Assembly: GCF_900659635.1 (NCBI RefSeq)
Contig: NZ_CAACVB010000037.1
Location: 1-47,454, forward strand
Reading direction: 5' to 3'
Source: Actinomadura roseirufa
Lineage (GTDB): Bacteria > Actinomycetota > Actinomycetes > Streptosporangiales > Streptosporangiaceae
DNA length: 47,454 nucleotides
Position numbers and translations under genes: made by a program. Shown here piece after piece: positions 41,134 through 47,454 of the stretch. The notes beneath the pieces were generated by a model. The model was not told the origin of the DNA. It saw only the letters and a list, made by a program, of their open reading frames with translations, and made no database searches. Numbering within the stretch: the first letter of the stretch is position 1; the number at the start of each line of letters is the position of its first letter.

Positions 41134-43749
41134 TTGAGAACCGCTGTATCCCGGGAGGACGACTCTCCGGGCCGTCCGGTGCGAGCTCCGCGGCGGACGC
41201 GCTCGATCCGCTCCGGGGTCGCCGCGCTCCTGCTGGTGCCGCTGCTGTCGCTGGTCGCGCTGTGGGGGTACGCCGCCGTCCTCGGCGGGCGCGACGCGCT
41301 CGCCCAGCGCCGCTACCGCACGCTGGACCGCGAGTTCGCGCCGACCGGGCAGGGCGTCCTGGTCGAGCTCGGCAGGGAGCGGCTCGGGACCGCCGCCTAC
41401 CTCGGCTCGCCGCGGCTCGCCGTCCCGGTGCCGCCGCCCGGCCTCAGGGTGCAGCGGACCCGGGTGGACGCGGCGGTGGAGACGTTCCGGGAGGCGGCCT
41501 CCTCGGACGCCGCCCGCGGCGCGACCGACGCCGAGATGAAGCGCCGCGTCGACGGCGTGCTGGCCGCGCTCGGCGGGCTCGGCGGGCTGCGCGCCGCGGT
41601 CGACTCCCGCGGCACCGACCGGCTGTCGGCCGTGCGGGGCTACGGCGGCATGGTGGACGCCATGCACCGGCTGTACGACCGGCTCGTCGTCATCGACGAC
41701 GCGGAGCTGTACGGCTGGACGCTGTCGACTCGCGCCGCCGGCCGCGCGATGGAGCTGATGCAGCGGGAGAACGCACTGGTCGCCGGGGCGCTGGCCGGCC
41801 CCGGCGGGATGACCCCGGCCGAGCACCGGCTGTTCGTGGAGATGGTCGGCGAGCAGCGCTGGCAGTGGTCGCGGCAACGGTCGCTGCTCGACCCGCGGGT
41901 CTACGACGCCGGGACCCGGCAGGTGTTCGAGTCGCCGCGGTACGCGGCGTTCCGGGCGATGGAGGACCGGATCGCCGACCGTCCCGGCGGGCCCGTCCCG
42001 GTCCGCGCCGCCGAGTGGGAGGCGACGGCGCAGCCGCTGGTGCTGTCGGTCAACACGATGATCCTCGGCAACTCGCGGCGGGCGGGCGAGCACGCCGACG
42101 ACCTCGGCCGCGCCGCCTACGTCCGGCTGGGCGTGGTCGGCGGCCTGGGCCTGCTGGCGATCGTGACGTCGGTGCTGATGTCGGTGCGGTTCGCGCGCGG
42201 GTTCGTCCGGGACCTGGTCTGCCTGCGCGCCTCGGCGCAGGAGCTGGCCGACCGGCGGCTGCCGGACGTCGTGGAGCGGCTGCGGCGCAACGAGAGCGTG
42301 GACGTCGGCGCGGAGGTCCCCGCGCTGCCGCCGGGCCGCACGACCGAGGTCGCGCGGCTCGCGGAGGCGTTCGGGACGGTCCAGCGGACCGCGGTGGACG
42401 CGGCCGTCGGGCAGGCGGAGCTGCGCGCCGGGGTCGGCCGCCTGTTCCTGAACATCGCCCGCCGCAACCAGACGCTGCTGCACCGCCAGCTCACGATGCT
42501 GGACGGGCTGGAGAGCCGGGCCGAGTCCGACGCCCTCGCCGACCTGTTCCGGATCGACCACCTCACCACCCGGATGCGGCGGCACGCCGAGAGCCTGATC
42601 ATCCTGTCCGGCGCGACGCCCGGCCGCGGCTGGCGGCGCCCCGTCCGCGTCGTGGACGTGCTGCGCGCCGCGGTCGCCGAGATCGAGGACTACACCCGGG
42701 TGTCCGTGCTGACGCAGACCGGGGACGGCCTGGCCGGCCCGGCGGTCACCGACGTCGTGCACCTGCTGGCGGAGCTGCTGGAGAACGCGGCGGCGTTCTC
42801 GCCGCCGAACACCGAGGTGCGGGTCATGGCCGACGGGGTCGGCACCGGGTTCGCGATCGAGATCGAGGACCGCGGGCTCGGCGTCCGGGCCGAGCAGCTC
42901 GCCGACGCGAACCGGCGGCTGGCGGAGCCGCCGGGATTCGACCTGGTCGACACCGACCGGCTCGGCCTGTTCGTCGTCGCGCGGCTGGCGGGCCGGCACG
43001 GCATTTCGGTGTCGCTGCAGCGCTCCCCGTACGGCGGGGTCACGGCGGTCGTGCTGCTGCCGCACGACCTGATCGTTCCGGCCGGGCGGATGGACGCCGA
43101 GGAGAGGGACGCCGAGGGCGGGGACGCCGGCGGGCCGGACGGCTCCGCCGCGCCGGGGTCCGGGGACGGGCCGGTGCGCGGGGCCCAGCGCTCCGGAGGC
43201 GCGGACACCGTGGTGCCGCTCCGCGAGCGGACCCTGACCGGGCGCCTCGCGACCCGTCCGGTGCCCCTCGGGCGGATGGGCCCGCCGACGCCGTGGGGTT
43301 CCCCCGAGCCGCTGGTCCCGGACGGCTCCCCGGCGCCCCTCCCGTACCCGAACCCCTGGTCGGACGACGCCGCGCCGCACGACCGGGCGGGCGAGGACGA
43401 CGGGAGCGCGGGTGAGTTACCGACCGGGGCGGAGGCGGCCGGGGAGCACGCGCCGGGCCGCGCGGACGTGGCGTCCGAGGGGAACGCGCACGAGGCGGAT
43501 CCCGGGGACGGTACCGTCGGCGGCGGCTCCGGGCGGGGGCGCTCCGCGGGGACCTACGCGGGGCTGCCCCGCCGGGTGCGCCAGGAGAGCCTGGCGCCGC
43601 AGCTGCGGGAGGAGCCTCCGCCGGCCGGGGACGGCCCGGACGGCGGGGTCGCCCGATCGCCGGAGGAGGCGCGCAGGCTGATGACGTCGATACAGCAGGG
43701 TTGGCGGCGCGGGCTCGAGTCCGACGCCCGGGATGAGGGAAAGCGATGA
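41134..43749 (+). CDS. cvnA: Conservon-type sensor histidine kinase with nitrate/nitrite-sensing (NIT) domain, CvnA
   Basis: 871 aa from TTG 41134 with GAGG about 6 nt upstream. Structure: N-terminal membrane span (SGVAALLLVPLLSLVALWGY), an extracellular NIT-type helical domain to about residue 330, a second span (VVGGLGLLAIVTSVLMSVRF), then the kinase region with RRNQTLLHRQLTMLDGLESR (His450) and a HATPase with ENAAAFSPPNTEVRVMADGV and EDRGLGVRAEQL. A long Pro/Gly/acidic tail ends with LPRRVRQESLAPQLR. This layout is the CvnA class. Its stop overlaps the next gene's start by ATGA, as expected for a conservon. Confidence 0.92.
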   Translation: MRTAVSREDDSPGRPVRAPRRTRSIRSGVAALLLVPLLSLVALWGYAAVLGGRDALAQRRYRTLDREFAPTGQGVLVELGRERLGTAAYLGSPRLAVPVPPPGLRVQRTRVDAAVETFREAASSDAARGATDAEMKRRVDGVLAALGGLGGLRAAVDSRGTDRLSAVRGYGGMVDAMHRLYDRLVVIDDAELYGWTLSTRAAGRAMELMQRENALVAGALAGPGGMTPAEHRLFVEMVGEQRWQWSRQRSLLDPRVYDAGTRQVFESPRYAAFRAMEDRIADRPGGPVPVRAAEWEATAQPLVLSVNTMILGNSRRAGEHADDLGRAAYVRLGVVGGLGLLAIVTSVLMSVRFARGFVRDLVCLRASAQELADRRLPDVVERLRRNESVDVGAEVPALPPGRTTEVARLAEAFGTVQRTAVDAAVGQAELRAGVGRLFLNIARRNQTLLHRQLTMLDGLESRAESDALADLFRIDHLTTRMRRHAESLIILSGATPGRGWRRPVRVVDVLRAAVAEIEDYTRVSVLTQTGDGLAGPAVTDVVHLLAELLENAAAFSPPNTEVRVMADGVGTGFAIEIEDRGLGVRAEQLADANRRLAEPPGFDLVDTDRLGLFVVARLAGRHGISVSLQRSPYGGVTAVVLLPHDLIVPAGRMDAEERDAEGGDAGGPDGSAAPGSGDGPVRGAQRSGGADTVVPLRERTLTGRLATRPVPLGRMGPPTPWGSPEPLVPDGSPAPLPYPNPWSDDAAPHDRAGEDDGSAGELPTGAEAAGEHAPGRADVASEGNAHEADPGDGTVGGGSGRGRSAGTYAGLPRRVRQESLAPQLREEPPPAGDGPDGGVARSPEEARRLMTSIQQGWRRGLESDARDEGKR

Positions 43750-44222
43750 TGCACAACACGGTGTCCGGTGAGCTGAACTGGCTGCTCAACGACTTCGCCG
43801 AACGGGTGACGACCGTCCGGCAGGCGGTGATCCTGTCCCGGGACGGGCTCGCGGTCGCCGCGTCCAGCGAACTGGGCCGGGAGGACGCCGAGCACCTGTC
43901 GGCGCTGGCGTCCGGCGTGCAGAGCCTCGCGCGCGGCGCCGGCCGGCATTTCGCCGGCGGGAACGTGCGCCAGACCATCATCGAGATGGACGCGCTGCTG
44001 CTGTTCGTGACGGCCGCGGGCGACGGCACCTGCCTGGCCGTTCTCTCCGAGGCGGAGGCCGACGCGGGCCTGGTCGCCTATGAGATGGCGGTGCTGGTCA
44101 AGCGGGTCGGGCAGCATCTGCAGGCCAACCCGCGGGCCGGTCACGCCGACCGGGTGCCCGGCACGAGCGCGGCGGCCGAGGGCCGCGGCGGTTACGGAGG
44201 GGCGGCGCCGCGGGGGTACTGA
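43746..44222 (+). CDS. cvnB: Roadblock/LC7 domain protein, CvnB
   Basis: 158 aa. The roadblock fold is in LNWLLNDFAERVTTVRQAVI, LSRDGLAVAASSELGREDAE, HLSALASGVQSLARGAGRHF and QTIIEMDALLLFVTAAGDGT, with a Gly-rich C-terminus. In conservons CvnB works with CvnD in a membrane signalling complex. ATG 43746 overlaps the kinase stop, implying coupled translation. Confidence 0.92.
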   Translation: MMHNTVSGELNWLLNDFAERVTTVRQAVILSRDGLAVAASSELGREDAEHLSALASGVQSLARGAGRHFAGGNVRQTIIEMDALLLFVTAAGDGTCLAVLSEAEADAGLVAYEMAVLVKRVGQHLQANPRAGHADRVPGTSAAAEGRGGYGGAAPRGY

Positions 44223-44225
44223 CCG

Positions 44226-44291
44226 ATGACTCCGAGCGCTGACCGGGAGCGGGTCCGGCCATGGTCGCACCGCCGGAGCACGGGCCGATGA
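44226..44291 (+). CDS. Possible 21-aa small ORF between cvnB and cvnC
   Basis: ATG 44226 to TGA 44291 begins MTPSADRERVRPWSH. It lies three bases after the cvnB stop and its TGA overlaps the ATG at 44288 of cvnC. GGGGG is about 9 nt upstream. Its start resembles that of cvnC (MTPPAER), so it may be a duplicated or decayed cvnC start rather than a real gene. Confidence 0.2.
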   Translation: MTPSADRERVRPWSHRRSTGR

Positions 44292-44665
44292 CCCCGCCGG
44301 CGGAGCGCTGGCTGGACCGCGACGCCGGCCCGGTCGTGCGCCCGTACGCCGTGACCGGCGGCCGGACCCGCCCCGACGGCGAGGACTTCGAGCTCCTCGC
44401 CGTCGTCGCGGCGACCGGCGTGCCGCCCGGCGACCGGCTCCGCTTCCGGCCCGAGCACCTGCGGATCCTGCGCGGGTGCGCGCGGCCGGTGCCGGTGGCC
44501 GACCTGGCCGCCGACCTGCGGCTGCCGCTCGGCGTGGTCCGGGTGCTGCTCGGCGACCTGCGCGACGAGGGCCTGGTCGCGGTGGTGCGGCCCGGCGCGG
44601 CGGCGGCCGGGCGGCCGGACGCCGGGGTGCTGCGGGAGGTGCTGCATGGACTGCGCGCCCTCTGA
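44288..44665 (+). CDS. cvnC: DUF742 protein, CvnC
   Basis: 125 aa, MTPPAERWLDRDAGPVVRPY then AVTGGRTRPDGEDFELLAVV, a winged-helix region VPVADLAADLRLPLGVVRVL and a C-terminal GVLREVLHGLRAL. The VRPYxxTxGRT motif is diagnostic of DUF742. Starts at 44288 and 44261 (adding nine residues) both have plausible upstream sites; 44288 gives the usual length before VRPY. Its end overlaps the truncated cvnD by 20 nt. Confidence 0.88.
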   Translation: MTPPAERWLDRDAGPVVRPYAVTGGRTRPDGEDFELLAVVAATGVPPGDRLRFRPEHLRILRGCARPVPVADLAADLRLPLGVVRVLLGDLRDEGLVAVVRPGAAAAGRPDAGVLREVLHGLRAL

Positions 44666-45005
44666 GCGGGCGGCCGCCGCCGCGCCCGTCCCGGTCGTGC
44701 TCGCCGACGCCCGCCGGCTGACCGGCTGTTTTCCCGCGATCGACTACTTCGAGCGCCGCCGGCTGCCGTTCGTCGTCGCGCTCAACCGCTTCGAGGGGGC
44801 CGAGGCGCGCCGTCCCGAGGACGTGGCGGTCGCGCTCGACCTGGACCCGGGCGTGCCGGTGCTGGACTGCGACGCGCGCCGCCGCGAGTCGTCCCGGCGG
44901 GTGCTGGTCGCGCTGATGGAGCACGTCCTGAGCCCGCCCGGGCCCGGCGCAACGCGCCCGGACGGCGACGATCAACAGGTCGAACGCCGGGAACCTTTGA
45001 CGTAG
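44646..45005 (+). CDS. cvnD: Truncated CvnD (GTPase-like protein without the P-loop half)
   Basis: 119 aa from ATG 44646, starting inside the cvnC end. The sequence PVVLADARRLTGCFPAIDYF, RRLPFVVALNRFEG, VAVALDLDPGVPVLDCDARR and RRVLVALMEHVLSPPG matches the C-terminal part of CvnD (ATP/GTP-binding protein), including the G4-like NRFEG and the G5-like DCDAR. The Walker A (GxxxxGKT), switch regions and DxxG, normally the first 90 or so residues, are missing. The upstream DNA is intact cvnC, so this is a deletion of the gene's start rather than a shift. Whether it still functions is unknown. Confidence 0.75.
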   Translation: MDCAPSERAAAAAPVPVVLADARRLTGCFPAIDYFERRRLPFVVALNRFEGAEARRPEDVAVALDLDPGVPVLDCDARRRESSRRVLVALMEHVLSPPGPGATRPDGDDQQVERREPLT

Positions 45006-45053
45006 TAGGCTCCGGCAGACCCCCGTACACCCCGGATCGGGAGGTTTCCCCAC

Positions 45054-45110
45054 ATGTCTCACCCCCCAACGGCGAAGGCCCGGCATCTGAGCATGGTTCG
45101 CACGCCGTGA
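45054..45110 (+). CDS. 18-aa leader ORF overlapping the next kinase start
   Basis: ATG 45054 to TGA 45110 encodes MSHPPTAKARHLSMVRTP. CGGGAGG lies about 9 nt upstream, a good ribosome-binding site, whereas the GTG of the following kinase has none of its own. Its stop TGA (45108-45110) overlaps that GTG (45107-45109). The kinase is therefore probably translated by coupling to this short ORF. Confidence 0.5.
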   Translation: MSHPPTAKARHLSMVRTP

Positions 45111-47454
45111 CGGCGCGCCGCTTCTCCTCCATCCGGTCGAGGATCGCGCTGCTGGTCCTCGTGCCGCTGCTGGCGCTCGCCTCCCTGTGGGTGTTCCTCA
45201 CGACCGTCACCTACGGCGACGGGAACCGGCTGCTGCAGAGCCGCGCCTTCCAGAAGAAGACGGTGCTGCCCACCATGCGGCTCATCGACGGGCTGCAGAA
45301 GGAGCGGCGGCTGTCGATGGCGGAGCTCGGCGGATCGCGGCCCGCCGAGCGCGGCGTGATGGCGACGCAGCGGCGCATCACCGACGAGGCGCGCGAGGAG
45401 GTGCGGCGCGGCGCCGGCGACGGCGGCCTGCGCGACTCCCTCCAGCCCGAGGTCGTCCGGCGCGTCGACGCGCTGCTGGCGCGTCTCGGCTCGCTGGAGG
45501 CCGCCCGCCGCAGCGTCGACGAGCACGTCGCCGAACGGGACCGCGTCCTGCGGGAGTACTCCGGGCTGATCGACGCGGGGTACGCGGTCTTCACCGCGAC
45601 CTCGCCCGGGAACGCGGCCATCACCGGCGACGCCCGCACGCTCACCGCGTTCGGCCGCGCCCGCGAGTTCCTCACCCGCGAGGACGCGCTGCTCACCGGG
45701 GCGCTCACCGCGGGGAACGTCACCGCCACCGAGCGCGCCGACTTCGCGCAGCTCGTCGGCGCGCAGCGGCTGCTGTACTCCGACACGGCCGCGAACCTGC
45801 CTGCCGCCGACCGCAACGCCTACCGGACCCTCGCGTCCTCGCCGGAGTTCCTGCGCCTGCGGGCGCTGGAGGACCAGGTCATCCGCGGCGGCGAGCTGGG
45901 CGAGCCGGTGCGCAGGCCGCGCGAGACGAGCGGCGCGGTCCCGGGGACGCGCGCCGCGCAGCCGGAGCGGCCGGCGCAGGCCGGGACCGCCGCCCGCGCG
46001 CCGCGGACGCCGCCGGTCGACGCCGCCGTGTGGCGCTCGGTCGCCGACGCGGTGAACTGGCGTCTCTACGACCTGGAACAGCGGGTCCTCGACGACATCA
46101 CCGGGCGGGCCCAGGACATCGCGGCCGGCGTCATGATGCGGCTCGCGGCCGCGGGCGGGCTCGGCCTGGTCGCGGTCGTGCTGTCCACGTTCATCGCGAT
46201 GCGCGTCTCGCGGCGGCTGCTGTACGAGTGCCGCTCGCTCGCCGCGGGCGTCGTCGACTTCACGCAGCGGCGGCTGCCGCGGCTCGCCGACCAGGTGCGC
46301 GCGGGCGGGGCCGCCGAGGACGAGCCGCCCAACGGCGCCGACTACCGGATCAGGGAGATCCGGCAGATCGCCGAGTCGTTCGACCGGGCCCGCGACGCGG
46401 TGCTCGCCGCCGCCGCGGGCGAGGTCGCCGCGCGGCGCGGCATCAGCGAGGTGTTCGTCAACCTCGCCCGCCGCAACCAGGCGCTGCTGCACCGCCAGCT
46501 CAACCTGCTCGACACGATGGAGCGGCGCACCGAGGACCCCGCCGAGCTGTCGGACCTGTTCCGCCTCGACCACCTCGCGACCCGCATGCGCCGGCACGCC
46601 GAGGGCCTGGTCATCCTCGCGGGCAAGAACGCCGGGCGCGGCTGGCGGCGGCCCGTCCCGCTCGTGGACGTCGTGCGCGGCGCGGTCGCCGAGGTCGAGG
46701 ACTATCCGCGCGTCCGCGTCCAGCCGCTGCCGCGGATCGCGCTGCTCGGCTCCGCCGTCGCCGGCGTCATCCACCTGCTCGCCGAGGTGGTGGAGAACGC
46801 CACCACGTTCTCGCCGCCGCAGTCGCCGGTGCGGGTCAGCGGCCACCCGGTCGCCAGCGGGTTCGCGATCGAGGTCGAGGACCGCGGCCTCGGCATGACC
46901 GAGGAGGCGCTGCGCGCCGCCAACGCGCGGCTCGCCGAGCCGCCGGAGTTCGACCCGGCCGACAGCGCGCAGCTCGGGCTGTTCGTGGTCGGGCGGCTGG
47001 CCGAGCGGCACGAGATCACGGTCACGCTCCGGCCGTCCGCCTACGGCGGCACGACCGCGGTCGTGCTGATCCCGGCCTCGCTCATCGTGGAGAGCGCCGA
47101 CCCCGGTCCCGCCGCGCGCCGCGCGACCGGACCGCTGCAGACCCTGTCGCAGCCCCCCGCGGTGGCGCTGACCTCGTCGGCCCGCGCGGAGCCGGGCGTC
47201 ATGCGGCTGGTCGCCGAGGCGGGCGCGGAAGCGGCACCGGCGACGCCGGTGCGCGCGGAGGCCGAGCCCGTGGTGCCCGAGCCCGTCGGGTCCGGGTCCG
47301 CAGTGCCCGAGACCATTGCCCCGGCTCCCGCCGCGCCCGCGGAACCGGCGCGGCCGAAGGAGGGCGAGCTGCCCAGGCGGCGGCGGCAGACGCATCTCGC
47401 GCCGCAGCTCGCTGAGCGGGTGGACGCCCGCCTCGCCGCCCGCCGCGAGCCCCC
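45107..47454 (+). CDS. Second conservon-type NIT-domain sensor histidine kinase, C-terminus outside window
   Basis: The frame opens at GTG 45107 and runs off the window (782 codons visible). It begins VTARRFSSIRSRIALLVLVP with one membrane span, followed by a helical NIT-type region with ERRLSMAELGG and TATSPGNAAITG. After an Arg/Pro-rich linker come a second span (MRLAAAGGLGLVAVVLSTFI), the phosphoacceptor NQALLHRQLNLLDTMERRTE (His462) and HATPase boxes VIHLLAEVVENATTFSPPQS and EDRGLGMTEEALRA. The tail is Pro/Ala/Glu-rich. It is a paralogue of the 41134 kinase (shared H-box), so it may start a second, tandem conservon. The start is supported by the GTGA overlap with the leader ORF. Confidence 0.9.
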   Translation, partial: MTARRFSSIRSRIALLVLVPLLALASLWVFLTTVTYGDGNRLLQSRAFQKKTVLPTMRLIDGLQKERRLSMAELGGSRPAERGVMATQRRITDEAREEVRRGAGDGGLRDSLQPEVVRRVDALLARLGSLEAARRSVDEHVAERDRVLREYSGLIDAGYAVFTATSPGNAAITGDARTLTAFGRAREFLTREDALLTGALTAGNVTATERADFAQLVGAQRLLYSDTAANLPAADRNAYRTLASSPEFLRLRALEDQVIRGGELGEPVRRPRETSGAVPGTRAAQPERPAQAGTAARAPRTPPVDAAVWRSVADAVNWRLYDLEQRVLDDITGRAQDIAAGVMMRLAAAGGLGLVAVVLSTFIAMRVSRRLLYECRSLAAGVVDFTQRRLPRLADQVRAGGAAEDEPPNGADYRIREIRQIAESFDRARDAVLAAAAGEVAARRGISEVFVNLARRNQALLHRQLNLLDTMERRTEDPAELSDLFRLDHLATRMRRHAEGLVILAGKNAGRGWRRPVPLVDVVRGAVAEVEDYPRVRVQPLPRIALLGSAVAGVIHLLAEVVENATTFSPPQSPVRVSGHPVASGFAIEVEDRGLGMTEEALRAANARLAEPPEFDPADSAQLGLFVVGRLAERHEITVTLRPSAYGGTTAVVLIPASLIVESADPGPAARRATGPLQTLSQPPAVALTSSARAEPGVMRLVAEAGAEAAPATPVRAEAEPVVPEPVGSGSAVPETIAPAPAAPAEPARPKEGELPRRRRQTHLAPQLAERVDARLAARREP

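Noticed and set aside
45059..47395. Long minus-strand and alternative plus-strand frames over the second kinase
   Set aside because: They lie opposite or out of frame with a clear histidine kinase and give Arg/Gly/Ala-rich sequences without domains.
1..47454. Mobile element or prophage
   Set aside because: No integrase, transposase, terminal repeats or tRNA-based attachment site was seen, and codon and GC style are uniform.

Overview
The window is about 47.5 kb of very GC-rich, gene-dense DNA from a high-GC Gram-positive filamentous actinomycete. Marker genes carry this call: SigR/RsrA, a WhiB1/WblE protein, a DasR-type GntR regulator, nickel superoxide dismutase with its maturation protease, Kgd, and a conservon (histidine kinase, roadblock, DUF742, GTPase-like). 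The protein style suggests Streptosporangiales, perhaps Actinomadura-like, but the sequence alone does not fix the genus. From memory, much of the order (sigR-rsrA, dasR, PdtaS-type kinase, wblE, SigB-family sigma with anti-sigma, sodN-sodX, amino-acid ABC transporter, malic enzyme, kgd) follows the S. coelicolor chromosomal core. This looks like core chromosome rather than a mobile island: I see no integrase, transposase, phage gene, tRNA, rRNA or CRISPR array.

Layout. 0-5.3 kb: partial DoxX protein, SRAP (YedK/HMCES-type) protein, TraR/DksA zinc finger, a methyltransferase carrying an in-frame 15-bp minisatellite, sigR-rsrA behind a consensus SigR promoter, and a sugar epimerase. 5.3-8.5 kb: a regulatory gap, a 31-residue small ORF, and two coupled membrane HD-GYP proteins, the second degenerate. 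8.6-14.2 kb: a biotin-carboxylase homologue with altered catalytic residues, a GNAT, a lipoprotein, bioD, and bioF-dasR. 14.2-20.4 kb: PdtaS-type kinase, WhiB1/WblE, a diacylglycerol-kinase-fold lipid kinase, an acidic-tailed membrane protein, and a SigB-family sigma with its RsbW-type anti-sigma. 20.4-30.7 kb: M1 peptidase, sodN/sodX, CGNR regulator, malic enzyme, polar amino-acid ABC transporter, oxidoreductase, and a PadR/DUF4097 pair behind an inverted-repeat promoter. 30.8-40.7 kb: DUF6104, kgd, AIM24, glutathionyl-hydroquinone-reductase-like protein, DedA, DapB-fold oxidoreductase, SDR, and a CbiX-like protein without the usual HGS motif. 41-47.45 kb: one conservon whose GTPase-like member has lost its P-loop half, followed by a second conservon-type kinase that runs off the window and is preceded by an 18-residue leader ORF overlapping its start.

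How it works together. The theme is sensing and stress control: thiol-oxidative stress (SigR/RsrA), redox or NO (WhiB1), general stress (SigB-family/RsbW), nucleotide second messengers (HD-GYP pair), aminosugar signalling (DasR), envelope or lipid signals (PadR/DUF4097), and conservon signalling at the membrane. These sit among central metabolism (Kgd, malic enzyme, biotin synthesis) and oxidative defence (SodN). The least ordinary points are the P-loop-less CvnD, the stop/start-overlapping leader ORFs, the conserved-looking small ORF before the HD-GYP pair, and three enzyme homologues whose active sites have been altered.
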